Assembly: GCA_031425325.1 (NCBI GenBank)
Contig: JANPJD010000168.1
Coordinates: forward strand, 1-7,088
Origin: Aliitabrizicola sp031425325
GTDB lineage: Bacteria > Pseudomonadota > Alphaproteobacteria > Rhodobacterales > Rhodobacteraceae
Reading direction: 5' to 3'
Length of the DNA: 7,088 nt
Both the position numbers and the translations under genes were made by a program. A model generated the notes under the pieces. It saw only the letters and a program-made list of their open reading frames with translations, had not been told where the DNA came from and did no database searches. Shown piece after piece: positions 1 to 6,504 of the stretch. Positions within the stretch are counted from its first letter, which is position 1, and each line of letters starts with the position of its first letter.

Positions 1-39
1 ATCTCTCAAAAACGATCACCAAAGACCAAAGATATACCC

Positions 40-59
40 GTCCCATTAACCAATGGGAC
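40..59 (+). promoter_or_regulatory. Perfect 8-bp inverted repeat just upstream of tRNA-fMet
   Basis: GTCCCATT and AATGGGAC are separated by AACC, a perfect hairpin ending 5 bases before the first base of the tRNA. There is no T-run after it, so it does not look like an intrinsic terminator. It could be an operator, a leader structure used in 5' processing, or the end of an upstream unit. I see no convincing -35/-10 pair in the 64 bases before the tRNA; TATACC at 33-38 is the best -10-like string. The symmetry is certain, the role is not. Confidence 0.4.
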
Positions 60-64
60 ACCGG

Positions 65-141
<77 letters not shown>

Positions 142-167
142 GTTTAACTAAACAAAATCAATCGCTT

Positions 168-194
168 AAGAGCCGCCCTCACGGGCGGCCTCTT
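168..194 (+). terminator. Hairpin terminator after tRNA-fMet
   Basis: GCCGCCC (172-178) and GGGCGGC (183-189) enclose a TCAC loop. AAGAG on the left and CTCTT on the right can extend the stem with a bulge. The downstream run is CTCTTGCGTTC rather than a clean T-tract. The TTGCGTTC suffix recurs after the terminator at 6735-6757, consistent with both being ends of tRNA-fMet units. Confidence 0.7.
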
Positions 195-209
195 GCGTTC
201 GAAATCCCA

Positions 210-227
210 GGTCAACAATAGGTCAAC
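210..227 (+). repeat. GGTCAAC pair, candidate integrase arm-type site (left)
   Basis: GGTCAAC, AATA, GGTCAAC: two identical 7-mers at an 11-base period. The full 18 bases recur without change and in the same orientation at 6505-6522. The site lies 68 bases inside the left tRNA repeat. Short iterated motifs near att cores are typical arm-binding sites of tyrosine integrases. That role is inferred; the repeat itself is seen directly. Confidence 0.7.
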
Positions 228-293
228 AAAACAGGGCAAACTGCGACGCGGGCGGCAGCGTGACGCTCTTGGCTGGCGGCAAGAACCCCGGTG

Positions 294-317
294 GTGTCCA
301 CTAGCGATGGTGGACAC
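294..317. repeat. Perfect 8-bp inverted repeat with 8-base spacer
   Basis: GTGTCCAC (294-301) and GTGGACAC (310-317) flank TAGCGATG. It lies in the stretch between the tRNA terminator and the 3' end of the NicO gene, which holds no recognisable gene. It could be a transcription-end hairpin for the leftward operon, an operator, or two abutted insertion-sequence ends. I do not recognise a specific insertion sequence. Confidence 0.45.
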
Positions 318-384
318 TATCCGGGCAGATCGTCTGAGAGCGGTCTGTGGTCCGTCATCAGCTTCGGACCTCCTGCCCCTTGGG

Positions 385-1113
385 TCAGGCGGTCAGTGTC
401 ATCGCTGCCGTTGCCAACATGGCAAAACCTGTGATCACCAGTAGCCCGCGCGAGACGATGATGGCGCTCTGCGATAGCGCCAGTATCCCTCGCCCAAAGG
501 CGGCAGCTGCGAGCGCCACCGTGCCCAGCACGAGAGCTACCCCCAACATTAACATGAAGGCAAAGCCGATGCCTGCAAGCGTTACGCCCCTCGCGGCGGC
601 GAAGGTCATCACGAACAAGGTCAGGGGGCATGGGATCAGGCCCGCCGCGACCCCGAACCATCGTCCGCCCGCCGAATGTACGTGCCCCGAAACGCCCTGC
701 CAGATCAGCCAGGCACCCGACAGGCCCAGTAAAGCGCGGCTCAGGTCTTCCAGCAAAGGGGCTCGCCCTGCCTCGTCCCGCGCTATCGATACGACGGGAA
801 GCGCGATCAGCACGATCAGGACGGACATGCTGATATGTGTGGCGGCCAGGGTGAAGGCGGTCCGCAATGCTTCACCCCGGCGTGCCCCGGTTCCGACCAA
901 CCAGACCGCCAAAACGGTCTTGGAATGGCCCGGTGTCAGTGCATGGGCTGCGCCGAAGAAAACTGCCCACGGGGCAAACATGATCAGCAGGGACCAATCG
1001 CCCGTCTCGGCGAAGGCCCGCAAGGTTGACGCCACGTCTGCCAGAATTCCGCGCTGCACCCCGACGAGCCAGTGCCAAAGGGAGAACAACTCAGACAGAA
1101 CAGCGGACATCAT
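385..1113 (-). CDS. NicO/RcnA-family nickel/cobalt transporter
   Basis: An inner-membrane transporter of 242 residues, probably with six membrane segments. The family signature HALTPGHSKT sits at about residues 57-66 (compare RcnA HGLEPGHSKT). A second conserved histidine is in ATHIS (residue 93), and GLIPCPLT lies at about 158-165, matching GLIPCPAA in RcnA. RcnA pumps Ni(II) and Co(II) out of the cytoplasm. This copy lacks RcnA's long His-rich cytoplasmic loop and has only HVH near 144-146. The gene is third in a leftward unit with the sensor and the MFS exporter, after a 103-base gap. ATG at 1113 is followed at once by a second ATG. AAAGGA at 1125-1130 is the nearest ribosome-binding site, a little distant at 11 bases. 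Export is inferred from neighbours; some relatives import. Confidence 0.85.
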   Translation of the reverse strand: MMSAVLSELFSLWHWLVGVQRGILADVASTLRAFAETGDWSLLIMFAPWAVFFGAAHALTPGHSKTVLAVWLVGTGARRGEALRTAFTLAATHISMSVLIVLIALPVVSIARDEAGRAPLLEDLSRALLGLSGAWLIWQGVSGHVHSAGGRWFGVAAGLIPCPLTLFVMTFAAARGVTLAGIGFAFMLMLGVALVLGTVALAAAAFGRGILALSQSAIIVSRGLLVITGFAMLATAAMTLTA

Positions 1114-1216
1114 CGGGGAAAGTGTCCTTTCGTGCGCGACGGACGCGGGGTGCCATGGACCGTCGGTAGCAGGGGTGTCTCAGACCAGGGCGCAGACTCC
1201 GAGCGCCCGGACACTG

Positions 1217-2524
1217 TCATGCGGCCTTGGGCCAGCGGCGGTGCAGGTCGTCGATCACGAAGGGATGGGCGTGGTGCGCCCCGTTTTCCGACAGGTGCGG
1301 ATGATCCGGTGGCAGGTCGGGATGGTCATGGGGCAGCACGGCGCTGCCCTCCGCGGGCCATATCCGCAGCGCGGCAGCCAGCCCGACCGCGCCGATCCCG
1401 GCCAGGACCAGCGCCGCCGCCGACAGCCCGGCACCAGCGCCGATCCAGCCTGCCAGCGGATAGGTCACCAGCCAGCAGGCGTGCGACAGCGCGAATTGCG
1501 CGGCAAAGACGGCGCCCCGGTCGGCCTCGCGGGCGGACCGGTTGATGATCCGCCCGATCGGCGTCTGCGTCAGGGAAAAGCCGAAACCGATCACCGCCCA
1601 GAGCGTGATCAGACCCGCCAGCCCGCCCACGAGCGGCACCAGCGCCACGCCTGCAACCATCAGGCCCGCGCCGCCGATCATCACCGGGCGATCCTCCAGC
1701 CGGCCAAGGATGCGCGGCAACAGGAAAGCCGCCAACATCGACCCCGCGCCGAAGCCCGCAAAGGCCAGCGCCACGGCCTGCCCGCCCAACCCCAGCCGGG
1801 CCTGCACCAGCACGACCGTGTTGACATAGACCATCGCCCCGGCGGCAGCGACGGCAGCCTCCATCACCATCAGCCCGCGCAGGCGGGGCGTGGCCAGATA
1901 GATGCGGACCCCTTTGGTCACATCGCCCCAGAAGTGGCTGTCTTCGGCCCGCGCCCGATCCGGCAGGCGCGCCGTCACCACCAGGAGGGCCGAGGCTGCA
2001 AAGCCCAGAACCGTGCCCGCAAACAGAACCGGAAAGCTCACCACCGTCAGCAGCAGCGCCGCGATCATCGGCGAGGCGAGCTGTTCCAGATCCTCGGCAA
2101 GGCGTAGCAGCGACAGGGCGTTGGTGTAGTCTTCCTCGTCCTTCAAGACGTCCGGGATCACCGCCTGGAAGGCCGGGCCGAACCCGGCCGAGGCCGCCTG
2201 CAACAGGAAGATCAGCACATAAATCTGCCAGACCTGATCGACAAAGGGCAGGCAGGCGATGACCACCGCCCTGATCAGGTCCATCGCCACTAGAAAGGCC
2301 CGACGGGGAAGGCGCTCGGCGACGGCGGCGGCCAGCGGGGCCAATGTGACATAGGCCACCATCTTGATCGCCAGCGCGGTGCCCAGAACCGCACCCGCGT
2401 TGTCGCCCGCCAGTTGCCAGGCCAGAAGGCCAAGGGCGACTGTTGCCAGACCCGTTCCCACCAGCGCCACGACCTGTGCGGCGAACAGGTGGCGAAAGAC
2501 CGGATTGCGCAGGGTCTTCAGCAT
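1217..2524 (-). CDS. NreB-like major facilitator exporter with His-rich C-terminus
   Basis: A 435-residue major facilitator protein, about twelve hydrophobic segments. It starts FRHLFAAQVVALVGTGLATVA, typical of the NreB/multidrug-like MFS branch. The last 37 residues (399-435) are hydrophilic and contain eight histidines (HDHP, DHPH, HHAH), resembling the His-rich tail of NreB, a nickel-resistance exporter. It probably exports Ni(II), perhaps Co(II), using the proton gradient. It directly follows the CsoR/RcnR-like sensor: the sensor stop TAG and this ATG abut with no base between, so translational coupling is likely, and no strong separate ribosome-binding site is seen. Codon use is like its neighbours. 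The substrate is inferred from tail and context; the MFS fold is clear. Confidence 0.87.
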   Translation of the reverse strand: MLKTLRNPVFRHLFAAQVVALVGTGLATVALGLLAWQLAGDNAGAVLGTALAIKMVAYVTLAPLAAAVAERLPRRAFLVAMDLIRAVVIACLPFVDQVWQIYVLIFLLQAASAGFGPAFQAVIPDVLKDEEDYTNALSLLRLAEDLEQLASPMIAALLLTVVSFPVLFAGTVLGFAASALLVVTARLPDRARAEDSHFWGDVTKGVRIYLATPRLRGLMVMEAAVAAAGAMVYVNTVVLVQARLGLGGQAVALAFAGFGAGSMLAAFLLPRILGRLEDRPVMIGGAGLMVAGVALVPLVGGLAGLITLWAVIGFGFSLTQTPIGRIINRSAREADRGAVFAAQFALSHACWLVTYPLAGWIGAGAGLSAAALVLAGIGAVGLAAALRIWPAEGSAVLPHDHPDLPPDHPHLSENGAHHAHPFVIDDLHRRWPKAA

Positions 2525-2782
2525 CTAGAGCAGCTTTGTCAGCGATTTGATCTCAGCCAGATCATGCGCGCCGCCAGCGCCCAGACAATGGTCGATGTGG
2601 TCATGGATCACCGCGCGCTTTGCTTCGGCGACGGCCCGTTCGACGGCATGCAACTGCGTTGCGAGGTCAAGGCAGGGGCGTCCCTCCTCGATCATCGCGA
2701 TGACGCGCCGCAGGTGCCCTTCGGCACGTTTCAGCCGGGTGGCGATGGCGGGATGGCTTGCATGGGCATGCGGTTCTGACAT
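2525..2782 (-). CDS. CsoR/RcnR-family metal-sensing repressor, InrS-like ligand pattern
   Basis: A small all-helical DNA-binding repressor of 85 residues, usual length for the family, that releases its operator on binding metal. RLKRAEGHLRRVIAMIEEGR (16-35) is the conserved first helix, followed by C37, then H62 and C66 in the second helix (IHDHIDHC). With H5 near the N-terminus the spacing is 32, 25 and 29 residues counted as H5-C37, C37-H62 and C37-C66. This is the H-C-H-C set of nickel sensor InrS; RcnR has H-C-H-H and copper sensor CsoR lacks the first His. H7 and H10 add further N-terminal ligands. It is the first gene of the leftward unit and faces the operator at 2792-2815, so it probably represses both directions. 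Start ATG at 2782 is chosen because residues after it match the family; an in-frame upstream extension would cross the operator. Confidence 0.92.
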   Translation of the reverse strand: MSEPHAHASHPAIATRLKRAEGHLRRVIAMIEEGRPCLDLATQLHAVERAVAEAKRAVIHDHIDHCLGAGGAHDLAEIKSLTKLL

Positions 2783-2791
2783 ATGCAGGGC

Positions 2792-2815
2792 GTAACCCCC
2801 CCAGGGGGATAATAC
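2792..2815. promoter_or_regulatory. Putative CsoR-family operator between divergent units
   Basis: The 24 bases form a dyad GTA-N4-CCCC-N2-GGGG-N4-TAC, with seven C, an A and five G in a row at the centre. It lies 9 bases upstream of the sensor start and about 45 before the first rightward gene. A C-tract/G-tract dyad bordered by GTA and TAC is the layout of type-1 CsoR-family operators, such as the M. tuberculosis csoR site. It is placed to control both transcription units. Binding is inferred. Confidence 0.72.
2808..2814. promoter_or_regulatory. -10-like element overlapping the operator
   Basis: GATAAT (2808-2813, plus) differs from TATAAT at one position. On the minus strand the overlapping 2809-2814 reads TATTAT, also one mismatch. 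Either strand could therefore use it, and repressor binding would mask it. No good -35 at the usual 16-18 bases is seen: CTGACA at 2776-2781 is 26 bases away from the rightward hexamer. Confidence 0.35.
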
Positions 2816-2861
2816 AAGAAACAAGAGTGGCCCCGGCAAGAGGGCGACCGTGAGGATGCAG

Positions 2862-3209
2862 ATGGGTCTGTTCGACCGGATCATTCGGGTGTTGGCCGCA
2901 TGCGTGCTGCTTTTGTCCCTGGGCACGGCCCCGGTGACGGATGCCGTCACCCATGGCCCCGGAGCGCTGGTTGCCGAGGCCGACCATGCGGCATGGCATG
3001 CCGAACGGGCCGCCCAGTCCCACGCCGACAGCCATTCCCACCATGACGCAACCGACCATGATCATTCCGCATCGGTCATTCTGGCATCGCAAGATGGCCA
3101 GACGGTCGATTTCCGGTCGGTGATCGAACTGAACGGGCTGCCCGCCCTGTTGCCAACGATTCACGACGGACCAAGGCGCCCGCCCCGTGACAGCAATCCG
3201 ATTGCCTGA
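2862..3209 (+). CDS. Small secreted histidine-rich protein, probable metal binder
   Basis: A 115-residue protein with an N-terminal signal peptide (charged start MGLFDRIIR, hydrophobic core VLAACVLLLSLG, likely cleavage after TDA at about 28). The mature part has a His-rich stretch: H31, H42, H46, H54, H58, H60, H61, H66, H68 (SHADSHSHHDATDHDH). The remainder has no recognised domain. It is likely periplasmic, buffering or handing over Ni/Co ions to the HupE-like protein encoded 60 bases downstream. First gene of the rightward unit, next to the shared operator. Start: ATG 2862 has GAGG at 2852-2855 (6-base spacing); GTG 2850 (AAGAGGG upstream) and ATG 2856 are in-frame alternatives adding 4 or 2 residues. 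I know no experimentally named homologue. Confidence 0.75.
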   Translation: MGLFDRIIRVLAACVLLLSLGTAPVTDAVTHGPGALVAEADHAAWHAERAAQSHADSHSHHDATDHDHSASVILASQDGQTVDFRSVIELNGLPALLPTIHDGPRRPPRDSNPIA

Positions 3210-3269
3210 GCAGGTCTTGCCCGAACAGGGCGCGGCCCCGATCACCCTTTTTGCATACAGGACACTGTC

Positions 3270-3977
3270 ATGATACCTTCGCTCCGGATGCCCCTGCGCA
3301 TCTGGCCTTTCCTTGCAACCGTTGTTCTTGCCCTGCAGATGGCGGGCACGGCGCTGGCCCATAACGTGACCGAAGGCGATGCCGGTTACGTTCAGGAAGT
3401 CTCGGGCTTCCATCCGATCCCGTTCCTCTATCTGGGCGCCAAGCACATGGTGACCGGCTACGACCACATCCTCTTTCTCCTGGGCGTGGTGTTCTTTCTG
3501 TACCGATCCAGGGATGTGGCGCTGTATGTCAGCCTTTTCGCGATCGGCCATTCGATCACGATGCTGGCCGGGGTCTGGTTCAACATCCAGGTCAACCCCT
3601 ACATCATCGACGCGATCATCGGCTTTTCGGTGGTCTACAAAGCGCTCGACAACCTCGGTGCCTTCAAGCGCTGGTTCGGGGTGCAACCCGATACCCGGGC
3701 CGCGACGCTGATCTTCGGCCTGTTGCACGGCTTTGGCCTTGCCACGAAAATCCTCGACTACGACATCGCGCCGGACGGGCTCTTGGGCAATCTGATCGCC
3801 TTCAACGTCGGCGTCGAACTTGGCCAGTTGCTGGCCCTGTCGATCATCCTGATCGCCATGGGGTTCTGGCGCAGGTCGGTCGGGTTCTGGGGTCAGGCCT
3901 ATACCGGCAACGTCGTGATGATGTCGGCGGGCTTTCTTCTTGTCTTCTATCAGCTGACGGGCCTCGCGCTCTCGTGA
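3270..3977 (+). CDS. HupE/UreJ-2 family membrane protein (Ni/Co transport)
   Basis: A 235-residue inner-membrane protein. A signal peptide covers residues 1-30 (cleavage after TALA), leaving an N-terminal histidine, H31. It is followed by about six membrane segments. Conserved family elements are GAKHMVTGYDHILFLL (57-71, H59, D65, H66), GHS at 93-95, LLHGFG at 151-156 and FNVGVELGQ at 178-186. HupE proteins are nickel permeases associated with hydrogenase or urease; the HupE/UreJ-2 branch is broader and its direction and substrate are less certain. The start has AGGA at 3259-3262, 7 bases upstream. It precedes the anchor-protein gene by 11 bases, a pairing common in alphaproteobacteria. No hydrogenase or urease gene is in the window, so a stand-alone Ni/Co role fits best. 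Confidence 0.9.
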   Translation: MIPSLRMPLRIWPFLATVVLALQMAGTALAHNVTEGDAGYVQEVSGFHPIPFLYLGAKHMVTGYDHILFLLGVVFFLYRSRDVALYVSLFAIGHSITMLAGVWFNIQVNPYIIDAIIGFSVVYKALDNLGAFKRWFGVQPDTRAATLIFGLLHGFGLATKILDYDIAPDGLLGNLIAFNVGVELGQLLALSIILIAMGFWRRSVGFWGQAYTGNVVMMSAGFLLVFYQLTGLALS

Positions 3978-3988
3978 AAGGAAAAGCC

Positions 3989-4627
3989 ATGCACAACGCA
4001 CAGAAACCGAACCTCGACGACCTGCCGACCTCGCGCCAGCTGTGGCGGTCCACGGCCATCGCGGCGGGGGTGGCGGCGGTGATCCTCGTCACCGTGGTCT
4101 GGCCTTCGGAATACGCGATCGATCCGACCGGCATCGGCGGCGTCCTTGGCCTGACCGAGATGGGCGAGATCAAGACCCAGCTTTCGGAAGAGGCCGAGGC
4201 CGACCGCCTGATGAAGGAAGGGGCGGTCGAACCGCAATCCTTCCTCGCGCCTGCGCTCCTCGACGCGATCTTCGGCGCGTTCGTCGGCGCCGCACATGCG
4301 CAGGAAACGCCCGCCTGGCGCGACGAGATCACTTTCGGGCTGGAACCGGGCCAGGGGATCGAGATCAAGCTCGTCATGGCCGAAGGCGCTGTCGCCCCGT
4401 TCGAGTGGAAAGTCGAAGGCGGTGCGGTCAACTTCGACATGCACGGCGACGGGTCGGGCAACGAGATCAGCTATGAAAAGGGCCGGGCCGCCCCGGAGGC
4501 AACGGGCGAACTGACCGCCGCCTTCGCTGGCAACCACGGCTGGTTCTGGCGCAACCGCGGCGACGCCCCGGTGACCGTAACGCTGCGGGTGATGGGCGAC
4601 TATACAGAGATCAAGCGCTTCGATTGA
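3989..4627 (+). CDS. Transmembrane anchor protein, partner of HupE-like protein
   Basis: A 212-residue protein matching what databases call 'transmembrane anchor protein', usually encoded right after hupE-like genes. A single membrane segment lies at about residues 22-41 (TAIAAGVAAVILVTVVW). Next comes the conserved IDPTGIGGVLGLTEMGEIK, then a helical, acidic linker. The outer C-terminal half is a small beta-rich domain with MHGDG and a GNHGWFWRN motif. It is probably exposed to the periplasm. Its biochemical role is unknown; co-occurrence suggests it stabilises or feeds the HupE-like transporter. AAAGGA at 3977-3982 sits 6 bases before ATG 3989, so this start is preferred over the in-frame GTG at 3974, which would overlap the hupE stop. 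Confidence 0.85.
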   Translation: MHNAQKPNLDDLPTSRQLWRSTAIAAGVAAVILVTVVWPSEYAIDPTGIGGVLGLTEMGEIKTQLSEEAEADRLMKEGAVEPQSFLAPALLDAIFGAFVGAAHAQETPAWRDEITFGLEPGQGIEIKLVMAEGAVAPFEWKVEGGAVNFDMHGDGSGNEISYEKGRAAPEATGELTAAFAGNHGWFWRNRGDAPVTVTLRVMGDYTEIKRFD

Positions 4628-4676
4628 CGTTCACCTGAGCGAGTGCCGGTTTCGCCCGGCTTTCGATGCAAAGACC

Positions 4677-4704
4677 GGCGGGGCCCCGAACAAAGGGCCC
4701 CGCC
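4677..4704. terminator. Strong GC hairpin between convergent genes
   Basis: GGCGGGGCCC (4677-4686) pairs perfectly with GGGCCCCGCC (4695-4704) around the 8-base loop CGAACAAA. It lies 49 bases past the anchor-protein stop and before the 3' end of the oppositely directed methyltransferase remnant, so it can act on both strands. No T-tract follows. The rest of 4628-4835 shows no gene I can support. Confidence 0.65.
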
Positions 4705-4835
4705 TGCGGCTTGTCGGAAGTTCGCTCCACAATGCACAGCTGCGCCAGCTAAACCTTCCGGTTCGCGATCCCGTGGCGCAAGGGTGCCGAGGACGCGGGA
4801 TGTGCACTGCCTTCAACCGCCTTTGGCGCAGTCGG

Positions 4836-5932
4836 TCATTCATGCGCCCGAGCCTGATGCCTTGGCGGAAGGCATTCCACGATCGCAATCCGCTCACCCA
4901 GCCATGCCATCACGTTGACCGCCATGCTGTTGCCCAGCGCCTTGTAGCGCGGCCCGTCTGGTGTCCAGTTCCTGCGACGCCAGGGCACGTCGGTGTAGTC
5001 GTCGGGGAACCCTTGGAGGCGCTCGCATTCACGCGGCGTCAGCCGCCGGACCGCCCAGATCAGTTCCTTTGCCTCTTGCGCCACGTAGCTGCGGGATGAT
5101 CCGCCGGAGGCGGCGCGGATGCTGGCAGTAGCGTGCGGACCCTCGGGCATCGCCCCTCCCTCTCGGCCGCGCAGATCAAATGCCACCGCCTGCGGCACTG
5201 TTCGCGCCTCAAGCGTGTAGGCCGCGCCGTCCTGGCGGAACGCGGCCCCGTCCGGCCCGGCGGCGGGGTTTTCGCTGACGGCGCGTTCCTGGATCGCGAT
5301 GGCGATCTGACCGCCGCCGTTGGCCTGGCTCGCGGCATTGTTCATCGCCCGCAGGGTCGGGGCGGTGTCGCCTGCGTCGGCGCCGTAGTCCTTGGCCGAG
5401 AAGGCGATGGGCACCAGCGGCGTGCCGCGTCCGGTGCCGTCCTCGCTCGCATCGAAGCCACCGGCGCGGAGGGAATGCGCCACCGCGATGATCCCGACAT
5501 TGTCTTCGGCCCTCGGCATCTTCGCATCCCGCGCCGCCAGCGCGCTCGACACCGCCGGGATCAGCCCGCCGTCGAGATCGAAGTCGGTGCCGAGCCCGCC
5601 ACCGCCTGAAGGGCGCGCTGCAAGGGTGGGGGCAGCGTCTTGCCGCGACCGACGGCCCGGCGGAGGATTCCCGCGCAGGCTTTCGGGGTCAAGAAGTACC
5701 GCTGCGGCAGGTCGCCAGTCTCCAAGATATCCGACAACGAACACACGTCGCCGCCGTTGGGGAACGGCTCCGGGAAAGCGGCATGTTCGCACAAACTGAG
5801 CGTCCAGCACTCGGTAGGCCCAGCCATACCCGAGTTCCCCCAGGCCCCCGAGGAAGGCACCAAAATCCCGTCCCTTGCCCGATGACAGGACACCGGGCAC
5901 GTTCTCCCAAACCACCCAACGGGGCCGGTATT
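4836..5932 (-). pseudogene. 5'-truncated phage-type cytosine-C5 DNA methyltransferase
   Basis: The C-terminal two thirds of a DNA cytosine-C5 methyltransferase. Reading on the minus strand from about 5932: RPRWVVWENVPGVLSS (motif VI, ENV), VPQRRRRVFVVGYL (motif VIII), then a long target-recognition region with APTLAARPSGGGGLGTDFDL and repeated Gly-rich blocks typical of phage enzymes. It ends with RRLTPRECERLQGFP (motif IX) and YKALGNSMAVNVMAWLG (motif X). Missing are motif I (SAM-binding FxGxG) and motif IV (PCQ, catalytic Cys), about 100-130 residues, so it cannot methylate by itself. There is no internal stop or frameshift, so the loss is recent or the fragment is tolerated. The first in-frame start is GTG at 5915. 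The 5' end stops where the Res fragment begins, in the opposite direction. Confidence 0.88.
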
Positions 5933-6499
5933 TTGCGCAAGTCGAACAGGCTGGCCGATTTCAAGCGAAACCCTCAAGCCTTCATTGAACTTGTGGGTGA
6001 AACCATAAATCGGACCAAGCGCCAAGCGCTTGTCGATGGTATCCGGTATCAGCGGATCGGTGATGAAGCCTACTTTGCCCAAGAGCTTTTCGAGCAGGAG
6101 GAGCTGATGGGCTACATGAAGAACATGGTGACCGACACAACCAAGTCGGTCTACGAGCATGTCGTCTATGACTCGGGCGTCGAGAGGACATTCGCCGAGC
6201 AGCTTGAAAAGAACACTGCGGTCAAGGTGTTCGCGAAACTACCGGGCTGGTTCAAGGTGCCGACGCCGCTAGGGTCATATAATCCGGACTGGGCGATCCT
6301 TGTGGAGGAAGAAGGGGCCGAAAGGCTCTACTTCGTGGTCGAGACCAAGGACAGCCTGTTCACCGACGATCTTCGGAGCAGTGAAGCGGCAAAGATCAAT
6401 TGCGGCAAGGCGCACTTCCAAGCTCTTTCCGAAGGCAACGACGGAATTCGCTACATCAAGGCGAGGACCGTAGACAACATTTTCGAGGGGGCGAACTGA
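5930..6499 (+). pseudogene. C-terminal fragment of Type III restriction subunit Res
   Basis: About 189 residues recognisable as the end of a Type III restriction endonuclease subunit (full Res is roughly 900-1000 residues). Homology starts near ILRKSNRLADFKRNPQAFIE, continues through RIGDEAYFAQELFEQEELMG and KSVYEHVVYDSGVE, and holds the nuclease core YNPDWAI...LYFVVETK, a PD-(D/E)xK site (D in PDW, E and K in VETK). The helicase (DEAD-box) part and the partner Mod gene are absent. An open frame begins at ATG 5783, but its first 49 codons are antisense to the methyltransferase and not Res-like. GC falls at the junction: 41/60 in 5461-5520 against 33/60 in 6001-6060, so the two parts have different origins. 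If translated it would be a nuclease domain without a motor; I expect it is dead. Confidence 0.87.
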
Positions 6500-6504
6500 G
6501 AACG

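Noticed and set aside
193..444. Plus-strand open frame after the tRNA terminator, where an integrase would be expected
   Set aside because: Its sequence has no integrase-like features, it starts with TTG inside the terminator tail, and its end is antisense to the NicO gene.
1188..1208. GGGCGC/GCGCCC hairpin between the MFS and NicO genes as a terminator
   Set aside because: A 6-bp stem with a 9-base loop and no T-tract on the minus strand is weak, and the two genes probably share a transcript.
347..2107. Long plus-strand open frame (586 codons)
   Set aside because: It is antisense to the well-recognised NicO and MFS genes; long shadow frames are common in DNA of this GC content.
2776..2813. 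CTGACA (2776-2781) as a -35 for GATAAT (2808-2813)
   Set aside because: The 26-base spacing is too long for a sigma-70 promoter, even of the stretched MerR type.
2783..2950. N-terminal extension of the sensor to 141 residues
   Set aside because: Family members begin near the His-rich MSEPHAH segment. The extension would cover the operator and overlap the divergent gene.
1209..3272. GGACACTGTCATG present at both 1209-1221 and 3260-3272
   Set aside because: A single 13-base match in 7 kb is within chance expectation. One copy spans the MFS 3' end and the other a start codon, so no shared role is evident.
2667..4001. Minus-strand 444-codon open frame
   Set aside because: It runs antisense to the His-rich and HupE genes and through the operator; its composition is that of a reverse-strand shadow.
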